35,063 bases of DNA from positions 54,420 through 89,482 of the forward strand of contig JADMJV010000082.1 of assembly GCA_018780265.1 (NCBI GenBank), written 5' to 3'. The notes below the pieces were generated by a model. That model ran no database searches, was not told the DNA's origin, and worked only from the letters and a program-made list of their open reading frames with translations. This document shows positions 17,380 through 25,672 of the stretch, one piece after another. Made by a program: the position numbers and the translations under genes. The DNA is from a bacterium (GTDB taxonomy: Bacteria > Vulcanimicrobiota > Xenobia > Xenobiales > JADMJV01). Every line of letters starts with the position of its first letter. Position 1 is the stretch's first letter.

Positions 17380-18702
17380 CTACGTTCCCTGGAGCAGGGC
17401 CTGAATATCGCTCTTACCTAACTGGGCTACGTTTTCACCGGGCGACTTTTCCCAGTGAGCCCGCCTGGCTTCTGCATTAAATCGAAGGGGATCATCCTGA
17501 TCGTGGGCAAAGCTGCTGACCAGGTCGAGCACTGCACCCAAACTGGTCCGAATCAGCCAATCCCGGGCCGGCCCATCGCCTTCACGAGTGATTTTGGCGT
17601 GATAGAGAGGACTGCCCTGGAGCAGACGAATCAGGCTGGCTTGCAGAACGGCCTGGAGCTGATCTTCGGAGTTGCTGTCCTGATGCAGTACCACGCTGAC
17701 CATGTCTTGATGCACATCGAGTAGATAGTTGCGGTTGCCGTACAGTTCGGTGAGCGACTTGAAACGCTGGGGATCTTTGACAAAATCGGCCAATGGCGCC
17801 GCCAGTTCCAATTCTTTAAGTTGACTGGGATAGGTGCCTTTCTTGGGCAGTTCAAGCCACTTGCGCACATGGGTGAAGGCGCGTTTTTCAGTCACGGGAT
17901 CCAGGTCGAGGGACTTGACGTAGCCATGCGTGGCAAAGAGTTTGCTGGCGGTAGCCGCGGCCATCAAAACCGGAGTGGCTGCGTCGCCAATCAGGCTGGC
18001 GCCCAACTTTTCGAGGCCAAAGCCCAAAGCGCCACCCACCATGCTGGCCACCATGCTCTGGTTGTTGTTCTTGGAGCGCAACTCTCCCAAATTGTTGTCA
18101 CGGGCCTGATGCAACTCGATGGGTGCCTGAGCCGCACCCTTGACGGTAGCGCCAAAGGCCTTGATGGCGTTGGCCGTAGGCGCAATCACCAGAAACGCCT
18201 CAGGAGCAACGGCCAGAGTGGACTCCATCATCATGCCGGCCGCGTGCACATATTCACCTTTGGTCACCCAGCCTTTGGGATCGCGGTCCGCCTGACGGCC
18301 AAAGTTGGAGCCGACAAACTTGCCCACCCCATCGATCGCGTCGCGGGCCATCCAGGCCAGGCCAACCGTAAGCGGGCCGTTACCTATGCCGACCGCGCCC
18401 AGGGCGGCCGCTGTACCCAGATAACTCTGAGTAGAACCTGCCAACTCGACCAGGAAATTCCATTTACGGCTGGCCACATAATCAGGACTGACCGAATCGG
18501 GCATCTTCCCCGGCAACAAAAGGTTTTTAATAAATCCGTTTTTTTGGGCATCGCTGGCGCCTGGACCCGAGAGAGCCTGACCGTCTTCTCCGTAGAGGGT
18601 AACCTGGTCTTGACTGGTTTCATAGGCCAAGACTTCCGTCTTGGTGGCCTCAACAGGCCGACCGGGGGGAGGAGCGCTGGAGTTGGAGGGTTTGACCTTC
18701 AT
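17380..18702 (-). CDS. Bacterial RUS1/DUF647 (vitamin B6 photoprotection family) homologue
   Basis: The 440-residue protein carries the diagnostic blocks of the ROOT UVB SENSITIVE family in order: LLLPGKMPDSVSPDY (61-75), a Trp-containing helix, AALGAVGIGNGPLTVGLAWM (99-118), ARDAIDGVGKF then DRDPKGW (139-145), ANAIKAFGATVKGAAQAPIE (177-196) and HQARDNNLGELRSKNNNQ (198-215), followed by GGALGFGLEKL. Plant RUS1/RUS2 act in UV-B sensing and vitamin B6-linked development; human RUSF1 is uncharacterised. The eukaryotic blocks are matched from memory. The hydrophobic stretches suggest membrane association. The first 60 residues and the helical C-terminus (260-440) look specific to this lineage. 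The ATG at 18702 is 14 bases after GGAGGG. It is divergent from the SDR gene. Confidence 0.75.
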   Translation of the reverse strand: MKVKPSNSSAPPPGRPVEATKTEVLAYETSQDQVTLYGEDGQALSGPGASDAQKNGFIKNLLLPGKMPDSVSPDYVASRKWNFLVELAGSTQSYLGTAAALGAVGIGNGPLTVGLAWMARDAIDGVGKFVGSNFGRQADRDPKGWVTKGEYVHAAGMMMESTLAVAPEAFLVIAPTANAIKAFGATVKGAAQAPIELHQARDNNLGELRSKNNNQSMVASMVGGALGFGLEKLGASLIGDAATPVLMAAATASKLFATHGYVKSLDLDPVTEKRAFTHVRKWLELPKKGTYPSQLKELELAAPLADFVKDPQRFKSLTELYGNRNYLLDVHQDMVSVVLHQDSNSEDQLQAVLQASLIRLLQGSPLYHAKITREGDGPARDWLIRTSLGAVLDLVSSFAHDQDDPLRFNAEARRAHWEKSPGENVAQLGKSDIQALLQGT

Positions 18703-18753
18703 GCACGGAGTTTATTCCCTCCAGACTCGGCGTTTCCCCCGTGACAGGGAAGG

Positions 18754-18780
18754 TTTAACTTTTGTTGGGCACATTTAACT
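18754..18780. promoter_or_regulatory. Repeated TTTAACT boxes between the RUS1-like and SDR genes
   Basis: TTTAACT occurs at 18754-18760 and 18774-18780, a 20-base period (two helical turns), in the 124-base divergent intergenic region. This spacing suits a dimeric regulator, but no matching protein is identified. The SDR start is 46 bases downstream. Confidence 0.25.
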
Positions 18781-18826
18781 CTTCTTTCTCCAGGAGGCCT
18801 CTGGGCCAAGATCGAAGCCGCTGCCC

Positions 18827-19609
18827 ATGAGTGAACAACGGGTTGTAATCATTACCGGAGCCTCGCGCGGACTGGGCGCGGCCACGGCCAGATGGCTGGC
18901 CAAGAAATCGTGTCGACTGGTGCTCAATGCCCGCGGGGCCCAACCCCTGGAGGAGGTGCGTCAGCAGTGTCTGGCGCTTGGATCGGAAGTGCTGAGCGTG
19001 GCCGGGGATGTGGGCGACCTGGCTGTCTGCCAGCAGATTGTAGCGGCCGCCACCGATAGGTGGGGACGACTGGACGCGGTGGTCAACAACGCCGCCGTCA
19101 TTGACCCCATCGGCATCTACACGCAGGTGGACATGGAGGCCTGGTCCCGGGCCATGCAGATCAATCTGGTCGCCCCTCTCTATTTGGCCCGGCTAGGGGC
19201 ACCCTGGCTGCTGCAGAGCAAGGGAAAAGTGGTCAACGTCAGTACCGGGGCCGCGGTGCATCCCCTGGCGGCCTGGTCGGCCTATTGTGCCAGCAAAGCC
19301 GGGCTTCATCATCTGACCCGCTGTATGGCCGTGGAGCAGCCCAAGATTATCGCGGTTTCGATGCGCCCTGGCGTGATCGACACGGCCATGCAAGATCAGA
19401 TTCGCAAAGACGGTCCCGGCCACATGCCACCCGACCTGATGCAATTTTTTCGGCAACTCAAAGAGACCAACCGACTGGAGCCTCCCGAAGTGCCGGCCAA
19501 GTCGCTGGCCTGGTTGGCCCTCTACTGCCCGCCCGAATGGAACGGTGAAATGGTCGAATACACCGACGCCCGAGTCATCCGGGAGGCGGCCGCCGTTTTC
19601 GACGCCTAG
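18827..19609 (+). CDS. Short-chain dehydrogenase/reductase (SDR)
   Basis: The 260-residue protein is a classical SDR: Rossmann cofactor motif TGASRGLG (10-17), NNAA (87-90), and catalytic S139, Y153, K157 in STGAAVHPLAAWSAYCASKAG. NARG after strand 2, with Arg rather than an acidic residue, favours NADP(H). AVSMRPGVIDTAMQDQIR and the C-terminal part resemble sepiapterin-reductase or benzil-reductase-like SDRs, so a carbonyl substrate is probable but not identified. AGGAGG lies about 30 bases upstream of the ATG, too far to be the site; no earlier start fits. Its 3' end overlaps the convergent 96-residue gene by 4 bases. Confidence 0.9.
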   Translation: MSEQRVVIITGASRGLGAATARWLAKKSCRLVLNARGAQPLEEVRQQCLALGSEVLSVAGDVGDLAVCQQIVAAATDRWGRLDAVVNNAAVIDPIGIYTQVDMEAWSRAMQINLVAPLYLARLGAPWLLQSKGKVVNVSTGAAVHPLAAWSAYCASKAGLHHLTRCMAVEQPKIIAVSMRPGVIDTAMQDQIRKDGPGHMPPDLMQFFRQLKETNRLEPPEVPAKSLAWLALYCPPEWNGEMVEYTDARVIREAAAVFDA

Positions 19610-19896
19610 CCTTCTTCGGCCACCAGGTTGAGACGCACCAGATGGCGCAGGCCCTCGTCATAGTGCTGCTCGCTACCCGGCCTCAAAACCACCCAGGCGT
19701 GCCCTAAAAAGGTATCCAGCGATCCGCGCATTTCGCGTACTCGAAAGTTCTCCTGAAAAAGGGCGACTATGGATTTGGCCAGGTTGCGGTCGGGCACGTC
19801 CAGACGCACCTGGCCCTCTTCAAAGGTGATGCTGCCGGAGGGGAATTCATCTCTCTTGCGACCCTCCCGCGTGGACCTCAGACGATAGAGAATCAT
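19606..19896 (-). CDS. Small hypothetical protein coupled to the pseudo-protease gene
   Basis: The 96-residue protein (MILYRLRSTREGRKRDEFPS ... LDVPDRNLAKSIVALFQENF) is a compact mix of strands and helices, without Cys, membrane segment or signal. Its ATG overlaps the stop of the upstream gene by 4 bases (ATGA), so its translation depends on that gene. No family is recognised. Tight coupling suggests a partner of the acidic protein encoded by 19893-21143. Confidence 0.65.
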   Translation of the reverse strand: MILYRLRSTREGRKRDEFPSGSITFEEGQVRLDVPDRNLAKSIVALFQENFRVREMRGSLDTFLGHAWVVLRPGSEQHYDEGLRHLVRLNLVAEEG

Positions 19897-21143
19897 CGCA
19901 GCAAATACTCAATGTAATTGTAGATGGACCGGTCAAAATCGTAGAGATCCTGGCGGGTCCACAGCGGTTGATAACAGTCGTTCTCGGCCAGATACGATTC
20001 GACTGCCTGGGCAAAATAATGGGCCGGTGAATGAGCCGCCATCAGGTCTCCAAAGCGATGGGCCCCGTCCAGACAGGCCTGAAAACTGGCCCGCACGGCG
20101 GCTGATTTCTGGCTGGCAAAACCTTCGCCCCCCAAGGCGTGGTCGTAGAGATGGGCAAAGTAATAAAAAACCGGATGAAATCCGTGAGGAGCCTGGCTCA
20201 GGCAGGCGTCTTCCACCAGGCACAACCGCTGATCGGGCAGGTAGGCAGCCCCTTCCAGGTCGGAAAAACCACACTGAGCCAGTCGGGGATGGGCCAGCAG
20301 GGGTTCGCCGGGCGGCAGCAGGTAAACTTTGGCGTGCGCTTCCAGACACACCTGTAGCACTCGTCGGCCGAAGCGGGACAGCAGTTGGTGAAGCTTTCGA
20401 TAGGCCGGTCGACTGCTGTCGCCAGTAACCAGGCGTTCCAACAAAATGGATATCTCTTCTGGCAATGCCTCTTCCACCTCTTCAGCGGCAACCTCCGCCT
20501 CCGCATCCTGGGCGTTGATATCCCAGGCCGCTTCCTCCGCGATCAAGTAGCCGCTGGAACAGTCCAACAGACTCGCCAGCGAGGACCGCTTTTGCGCTGC
20601 TGATGGGGGTGGCCCGGTAGGCGGCGTGACCACTTTTTGGGGCGCGTATTTTTCCGCCGAGGTGGCCTTTTCGGGCTGGAAAGGCTCGGGGGAGGGGTCC
20701 ACCTCAGCGACTCTCTCGGGTACCTCGGAGGAGGGGGCGTCCACCCTGGGTGAAGTGGGAGTGGGGAGGGCAGGCGGCGGGTCATCGCTAACCGCCTCGA
20801 TTTCGGCTTCTTCCTTGTTGGGGGCCTGCTCGTCCTGGGACTGCTGCTCCTCTTCCTCTTGGTCCTCCTCTTCTTTCTCTTCCTCTTCCTCTTCCTCGAG
20901 TTGCTCTTTCCACATTTGGGCAAACTGTTTGGCGCCTCGCCCGCCATAGTCATCCGGATCCATATTTCCCAGCATGTCGTCAGACATCGAACTGGTATCG
21001 GTGGACATGGCCGACTTGTCGACTTCGGTGGCCTGAGACTTGCGTTTAGCTTCTTTGTTGGATTGCAAACGCAGATTGTCACTCGATTTTTGAGTGACTT
21101 CGGTCAGTTTGGTCTGGTTGACCTGATAGTAAATCGGATCCAA
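19893..21143 (-). CDS. Acidic-tailed, apparently inactive ATLF-like metalloprotease homologue
   Basis: The 416-residue protein starts at a TTG at 21143 placed 7 bases after AGGAG; no ATG competes. Residues 1-230 are disordered, with a Glu-run (QLEEEEEEEKEEEDQEEEEQ, about 81-100) and Pro-rich linkers. The C-terminal domain from about 235 follows the anthrax-lethal-factor-like layout: HPVFYYFAHLYDHALGG, where HExGH is expected, then GFASQKSAAV and SPAHYFAQAVESYL, where PxEYFAEAFxxYL is expected. The first His and the catalytic Glu are Tyr327-Tyr328, H331 remains, and the third-ligand Glu is Gln380. Proteolysis is thus unlikely; binding or scaffolding is inferred. It is coupled to the 96-residue gene. 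Confidence 0.7.
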   Translation of the reverse strand: MDPIYYQVNQTKLTEVTQKSSDNLRLQSNKEAKRKSQATEVDKSAMSTDTSSMSDDMLGNMDPDDYGGRGAKQFAQMWKEQLEEEEEEEKEEEDQEEEEQQSQDEQAPNKEEAEIEAVSDDPPPALPTPTSPRVDAPSSEVPERVAEVDPSPEPFQPEKATSAEKYAPQKVVTPPTGPPPSAAQKRSSLASLLDCSSGYLIAEEAAWDINAQDAEAEVAAEEVEEALPEEISILLERLVTGDSSRPAYRKLHQLLSRFGRRVLQVCLEAHAKVYLLPPGEPLLAHPRLAQCGFSDLEGAAYLPDQRLCLVEDACLSQAPHGFHPVFYYFAHLYDHALGGEGFASQKSAAVRASFQACLDGAHRFGDLMAAHSPAHYFAQAVESYLAENDCYQPLWTRQDLYDFDRSIYNYIEYLLR

Positions 21144-21238
21144 GAAAAGTCTCCTGCCGCTTGATTCTTCCTCGAGGCAGAGGCGGCCTGTCAGGGCAGG
21201 TTCAGGAGTTTTTTAGATCTCATGAGGATAATCAGTCC

Positions 21239-22351
21239 ATGCTTATCAACCAACTCTCACCCTTGCGCCAGCAAAACGTCCGGGCTACGGGCAGCAAAGC
21301 CACCCCCTCCCTGCCCGCCCCGCCCCAACTGCCCACCGATCAGGTGGACATTCGGGCCGAACAGAACGGACCCGCATCGCGTCGTTGGATGGGCGCAGCC
21401 GCACTGGGCGCCATGTCGGTGGCCTGCATGGCGCTGACCGGTTGTGGGCATCAACTGCAGCCCGAACAGTTGGGCGCGGCCCTGCCGGTGCAAACTCCCC
21501 AGCAAGACAGCCAGCAGGCGCTGCGCTTTGAAGTGATTCCCAACGCCGCCGGCAAGGTGGACATCATTCGCCAAACACACACCGAAACCGATACCAGCAC
21601 GGACTCGGACGGCAAAAGCCACACCACCACCAAAACGGTCGACGATCCTCTCCAACCCGTGGGCGTATACCTGGGCCAGGGTCTTTATCTGGATGCCGGT
21701 CTCAATCTCAGTCTGGTGCCCGACCGGGTGGTTCACCAACCGGTGATCCCCCAGGACTTCAATCAGTTGGAGATCCGTGGCCAACTGGGGGCCTGGAGCA
21801 GCAACGTGGTGACCCAGCAGGGCAACACGGTCACCATCAAATCCCCACTCTCCTTCTCGCACACCGTCACTCGCGATTCGGAAAACCAGACCACGCTGCA
21901 GCTAGGCACCTTCAGCCCGCTGCAAAAGTTCAGTCGTATTGTGATCACCCGAGAGGGCAACAAAACCACCGTTCAGGGCTGGGCGTTGCCCGGTATGGGT
22001 GCCCTGAGCCGCATTGAAATCACCACCAATGGCGATACCACTAACGTTCACCCTTTCGGCATCAAGGGGCTGGTCGACACGCAGATCACACGCCAGGCCG
22101 ACAAAATCACGGTCCAGCCCTTTGGCGGCAGTTTTTCGCGCACAGAAATTGATGTCAACGGCTCCGGCCAGATGAAAGTGACTCGCCCCTGGAGCTTCGG
22201 TTCGCAAACCATTCAGCGTGGCGAGAAGGGGCTCAATCAGTCGGAGCGCAGTGTGGGCAGCTTCAATAGCAGCATCGAGAACCAGGGCGACAACTATATC
22301 GTGCGCGAGCCTGGCATCTTGAGCACCACCACAATCCGTTTGCAGCGCTGA
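21239..22351 (+). CDS. Lipoprotein-like protein with beta-repeat body and long N-terminal extension
   Basis: The 370-residue protein starts at the ATG at 21239 with TGAGGA upstream (an in-frame start at 21161 lies before the site). About 47 polar, Pro-rich residues precede SRRWMGAAALGAMSVACMALTGC, so the signal helix and lipobox LTGC (C69) lie unusually far in; SRR-W-M resembles a Tat motif. The mature part has serial beta-hairpin-like repeats: SRIVITREGNKTTVQGW, SRIEITTNGDTTNVHPF, DTQITRQADKITVQPF and SRTEIDVNGSGQMKVTRP. It is probably exported and membrane-tethered. It is the first gene of a co-directional trio. No family is recognised. Confidence 0.65.
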   Translation: MLINQLSPLRQQNVRATGSKATPSLPAPPQLPTDQVDIRAEQNGPASRRWMGAAALGAMSVACMALTGCGHQLQPEQLGAALPVQTPQQDSQQALRFEVIPNAAGKVDIIRQTHTETDTSTDSDGKSHTTTKTVDDPLQPVGVYLGQGLYLDAGLNLSLVPDRVVHQPVIPQDFNQLEIRGQLGAWSSNVVTQQGNTVTIKSPLSFSHTVTRDSENQTTLQLGTFSPLQKFSRIVITREGNKTTVQGWALPGMGALSRIEITTNGDTTNVHPFGIKGLVDTQITRQADKITVQPFGGSFSRTEIDVNGSGQMKVTRPWSFGSQTIQRGEKGLNQSERSVGSFNSSIENQGDNYIVREPGILSTTTIRLQR

Positions 22352-22385
22352 GGGAGCCGGCCCGACCGCGTCGAATGGGCAGGAT

Positions 22386-23237
22386 ATGTCCAACTATGAC
22401 GACCGCCTCGAACATCAGCGCCGCTGCAATTGTGCCTTGTTACTGGGCCCACTGTCCGGGGTGGCTACTTTTTCGGCCGTCTGCAATTTTAACGTTCCCT
22501 CCTGGGCTTCACTCCAAGTGGGGGTGTCCGCTCTGCCCTTGGTGATGGCAGCCAGCGCCCTGGTCTACTGGTTCACTCCCTGCCCTCAAGTCCGTCTGGG
22601 GAGCCAGGCCCACGGGGCCACACCGCGCCTGCTAAGGCCCGGCAACCCGATTTTGCGCCAGAGCAACGGCGCGGGTGGGCTTTTGGTCGCCCTCTTCCTG
22701 GCCAGCTTTGTGGGTTGTGCAGGGCTGATTACGACCGGTGGAAACGAAGTCGAAGATTTTCGAGGGGTCTCCCTGGCCATGATGTACCTGAGCCTGGGCC
22801 TGCTCTTCATCCTTTGCATGGCCACCACGCACTGGATCGAACTGGACGTGGACAGTCTGCGCATCCTGCGGCACCGTATGACCTTTGGTTTACAAAGAAC
22901 GAGCGTGGAGGGCGCTCAGGCGGTGCGGGCCCTGGGTGCCTGCCGAACGGCCAGCATGACGGCCTACAACGTGTTTGCTTTTACCCTGGACGGACAATCG
23001 CTGCCCATCTCTCAGGAACGTACGGATCTCAGAGAGGCTCAGTTTGAAGCGGAGCGGCTCTCCGACCAGTTGATGGTGCCCTTGCTGGTAGGGGTAGAGC
23101 AACAAAACCATGTCAATCTGGCCCGAAACATACGGGGGCGTGGCGACGAAGCGCTCCCCATGCGGCGAGATTGGGTTGCCACCCAAACTCCCGCCGAACT
23201 GGCCATCCACCGGTCTGCTTTCCCCCCCATCGATTGA
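22386..23237 (+). CDS. Membrane protein, unknown family
   Basis: The 283-residue protein has hydrophobic segments at about 18-35, 42-62, 98-118 and 128-148, followed by a soluble domain holding LDVDSLRILRHRMTFGLQRT and LSDQLMVPLLVG. The arrangement (paired membrane helices, a strand-rich domain, then an amphipathic helix ending in xLMVPLLV) is shared with the protein at 32804-33670 (LSQQLCIPLLV), so they are probably paralogues. GGCAGGAT lies just before the ATG. It sits 34 bases after the lipoprotein-like gene. Confidence 0.65.
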   Translation: MSNYDDRLEHQRRCNCALLLGPLSGVATFSAVCNFNVPSWASLQVGVSALPLVMAASALVYWFTPCPQVRLGSQAHGATPRLLRPGNPILRQSNGAGGLLVALFLASFVGCAGLITTGGNEVEDFRGVSLAMMYLSLGLLFILCMATTHWIELDVDSLRILRHRMTFGLQRTSVEGAQAVRALGACRTASMTAYNVFAFTLDGQSLPISQERTDLREAQFEAERLSDQLMVPLLVGVEQQNHVNLARNIRGRGDEALPMRRDWVATQTPAELAIHRSAFPPID

Positions 23238-23238
23238 C

Positions 23239-24480
23239 GTGCCGGGAGCAAGTGAGCTAGAACTCTACCTGCAGGACCTGCAGACGGAAGGAAACCTCCA
23301 GTCGCGCGGTCAGTTTACCTTGGATTTCGCCAAGGCCTTGGAAAAATTGGGCTCTATGGCTCGCCAAAACGTACACCGCTGGCTCTTCTTCGCAGTCCAG
23401 GCAGCCGTGGGATTTGGCGCTACCGAGATGCGCATCAGCGCCAGTCACCGCTCCATGTCTTTGTGCTTTTGGGTAGATGCCGCCTCGCCCACCTTGCTGG
23501 ACGGCTACTCCTTTCAGGGGGTAGAAGAAAAGCCCGACCTGCGCGGCGACGAGGCGGCTGCCCAAAACCTGCGCCAGGCTTTGCTGTGGGGACGAGCCCT
23601 CAATCCCAGCAGCTTTGCCATGATGGTCGAAGGCAACCATGCCGGCTACATGCTCAATTCTACCCCCAACGGTATGGAATATAAAGATTTACCCTGCAAG
23701 CCAGGTCAACCCACGGTCTGCGCTCTGGTGCTCACGCCGGGGGCCACCTACCTGGGCGTCACCTGGTCCTCGGCGCTTCAAGCAGAGGCGGTCTACCGGC
23801 TCAGTTTCTGCCCGGTACCAGTAACATTGGACGGCCTGGAACTGAGCCTGGGCGAGAGCAGTTCGCTGATGCGCAACAAGCGGCGCCGCGAGGGCAACGT
23901 CAAGCTGTGGGAGCGCTACGTCTTCAGCCACTCCAGTCAGGACGCTTCGCTGGCGGTGGTCCACCCCCGTCTGCAACCAGCCGGAGGTTATTGGATCGAG
24001 GGGCGCCAACCCATGCTCCGCCAGCGCAACTGGTTGCCGGTTTCGCGCACCTACTGGTTGGACTTCGCCGGGCAAGGCATCGCCGAAGCCCCCTGGTCGG
24101 TTGGACCCGAGGAGCGGGGTCTGTGCCTGGCTGAGTGGAGCGAACCCGGCGGTCCGTTGCAGCGACTGTGTTTAGACACGGACCCGGCCATCGAACTCAA
24201 GCAGTTCGAGGGGAAAAGGGTGCGCACCCGGGCTCTGTTCACCCGACTGCGAGTAACCGGCAATTACCTGGTGCTGGGTCGCCATGGCATGCTGCTCGAC
24301 CCCATCCCTCTGGATGGACTGCCCCAGGACGGCTGGGTGGCGGTGGTGGCCTCCAATCTGGTGCACACCGATGCCAGTGGCCTGGTGGCCGTGCAGGACG
24401 ACCGCCTGCGCAGCCTGCAGCAATGGATACGCGCTGAGATTTATGCCCTCCACGAACGAATGGGCAACTACCGCGGATAG
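23239..24480 (+). CDS. Large hypothetical protein, weak GHKL-ATPase-like N-terminus
   Basis: About 413 residues from a GTG at 23239, directly after the previous stop. Upstream in-frame ATGs would overlap the membrane-protein gene by over 100 bases in another frame. SRGQFTLDFAKALEKLGSMA then HRWLFFAVQAAVGFGATEMR resembles the N-box helix and first strand of GHKL/HSP90-type ATP-binding folds (ExxxNAxDAGAxxixi), but the key Glu-Asn pair is absent, so ATPase activity is doubtful. Later motifs are unassigned; a Trp-rich central region precedes VTGNYLVLGRHGMLLDPIPL. The protein is soluble without a signal. Functional linkage to the preceding two genes is inferred from the tight operon. Confidence 0.6.
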   Translation: MPGASELELYLQDLQTEGNLQSRGQFTLDFAKALEKLGSMARQNVHRWLFFAVQAAVGFGATEMRISASHRSMSLCFWVDAASPTLLDGYSFQGVEEKPDLRGDEAAAQNLRQALLWGRALNPSSFAMMVEGNHAGYMLNSTPNGMEYKDLPCKPGQPTVCALVLTPGATYLGVTWSSALQAEAVYRLSFCPVPVTLDGLELSLGESSSLMRNKRRREGNVKLWERYVFSHSSQDASLAVVHPRLQPAGGYWIEGRQPMLRQRNWLPVSRTYWLDFAGQGIAEAPWSVGPEERGLCLAEWSEPGGPLQRLCLDTDPAIELKQFEGKRVRTRALFTRLRVTGNYLVLGRHGMLLDPIPLDGLPQDGWVAVVASNLVHTDASGLVAVQDDRLRSLQQWIRAEIYALHERMGNYRG

Positions 24481-24487
24481 GTAAAAA

Positions 24488-24625
24488 TTATTCCAACATT
24501 CGCTGTGCCTTGGCGCGGGTGGCTTGATGGTATGCAACCAGCTGCTGGCCCAGCGAGTGACGTCTCTCCCGCGGATCTCTTGGCTCAGGAGCCTCAGCCA
24601 AGCACCGAACAAAGTTACCTGGCAC
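24488..24625 (-). CDS. Short open frame, possibly a gene end
   Basis: The 45-codon frame from GTG 24625 reads CLAEAPEPRDPRERRHSLGQ then QLVAYHQATRAKAQRMLE and a TAA. Charged helix-like composition suggests coding. An in-frame TAA lies 9 codons before the GTG. No ribosome site or family is recognised; it may be the tail of a lost gene. Confidence 0.25.
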   Translation of the reverse strand: MPGNFVRCLAEAPEPRDPRERRHSLGQQLVAYHQATRAKAQRMLE

Positions 24626-24862
24626 TTTTGAGTGACTATAGAAACCTTACCAATAGGGACTGCAAGAGTTCATGAGGTTAAGCCAGGCACTATTTGTGCC
24701 GAATAGCTGGTTTCCGTCAGGGCTTGGTCCGGTGAAGGTCTTTGACTCACCAAGGTATCAACAGACTGAGAACTACACGAATGCGGAGGGGCAGCAGAGG
24801 ACGAGGCCGTTTATAGCGAGGTTTCCAGATACTGATTGACATTCCCGGTATCAAGACTCATA
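24626..24862. other. Gap without a gene
   Basis: No coding frame or known element is seen. A small hairpin, GGCAC-TATTT-GTGCC, lies at 24686-24700. The stretch is AT-richer than its surroundings and borders the IS91 fragment. Confidence 0.4.
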
Positions 24863-25147
24863 TCACCGATTTACACAGGAAGGGGCAAACCCTGGTTTTG
24901 CAAGAGTACGCGGGACCGCCATGTGCAGATGACAGTGGAAGAGCGACAGGCCGTAGCGAGGGTCTCCATAGCGCACGAAGCGGTCGATGACCTTCTCGGC
25001 CTCGCGGGGCAATGACCCGTGGCTGTCAGCGAAGCGAGAGTCGTAGGTCTGGAGAAACGGCTCGGCGTGATCGACCAGAATCCGCCAGAGGGGACTCTGG
25101 TGGAACTCACGTTGCCGGTAGAGGGTGGTCAGACCGCAGGAAGTCAC
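24863..25147 (-). pseudogene. IS91-family transposase N-terminal zinc domain, fragment
   Basis: The minus-strand frame reads LYRQREFHQSPLWRILVDHA, then VIDRFVRYGDPRYGLSLFHC and AKPGFAPSC. This is the N-terminal region of IS91/IS801-type Y2 transposases (YxPRxxExTxLYxxVxxHxExF...FxxCGxxxxGxxRxxC...GFCPSC). Several zinc-ligand Cys are already replaced (HCHLHMA for the usual CxxC). Homology stops after the zinc domain, and the HUH and tyrosine parts are missing. A degraded 3'-truncated copy on the minus strand. Confidence 0.65.
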
Positions 25148-25156
25148 CCCTTGGGT

Positions 25157-25555
25157 TTATCCGGTTTCGGTCAGCCGATGGTGAACTGGGTGCGGCCGTT
25201 CCTTTGCCAAAGTAATTCGTTCGTTGGGGTTGAAGAGACGCTGGCAGCAGCGGCAGCGCAGGCCCCCCAAGACCACTTCGGGCTGGCGATGGCTTTGGGC
25301 GCAGTTCAGCAATGTCTGCAGCCCTTCATGCAGGGCGGGACGGTGAGCGCTGTCGAGATAGTCGCGAAGGTCCTGGAGGCCTTGCAGCAAGGACGGTTGC
25401 CGGGCTGAGCGCGGGAATAGGGCCCGCAGTTCGCGAGCCAGCAGGGAGTCGGGCAGGGTGCTGGCCCAACAGCCTTCCCCGGCCAGCAGCAGATTTTCCA
25501 GGACGTTCCAGGACCAGGGGTTCTCTGGACTGTCTACCAGTAATAATCGACAGGG
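25157..25555 (-). pseudogene. Hypothetical coding remnant
   Basis: The minus-strand frame contains LLLVDSPENPWSWNVLENLL, LARELRALFPRSA, LQDLRDYLDSAHRPALHEGL and a CRCC pair near the end. Composition looks coding from about 25555 downward. Upstream it runs antisense into the lipoprotein gene, where the translation loses coding character, so the 5' part seems replaced. Family unknown. It lies between the IS91 fragment and the lipoprotein gene. Confidence 0.35.
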
Positions 25556-25672
25556 TTGAAAAAGACTGTACCCATCAAGCCAAGCCTTCTGGCAAAGGCC
25601 CTCGCGCGGCGGGCCACGCGTTGCAAGGCAGGACTGCCCCTTATGGCAGAGAAGACGACCCGCAGGAGGTCC

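Noticed and set aside
20859..20949. Pyrimidine-rich CTTCCTCTTC run looking like a simple repeat
   Set aside because: It is the reverse complement of Glu codons of the acidic tail and is explained by coding.
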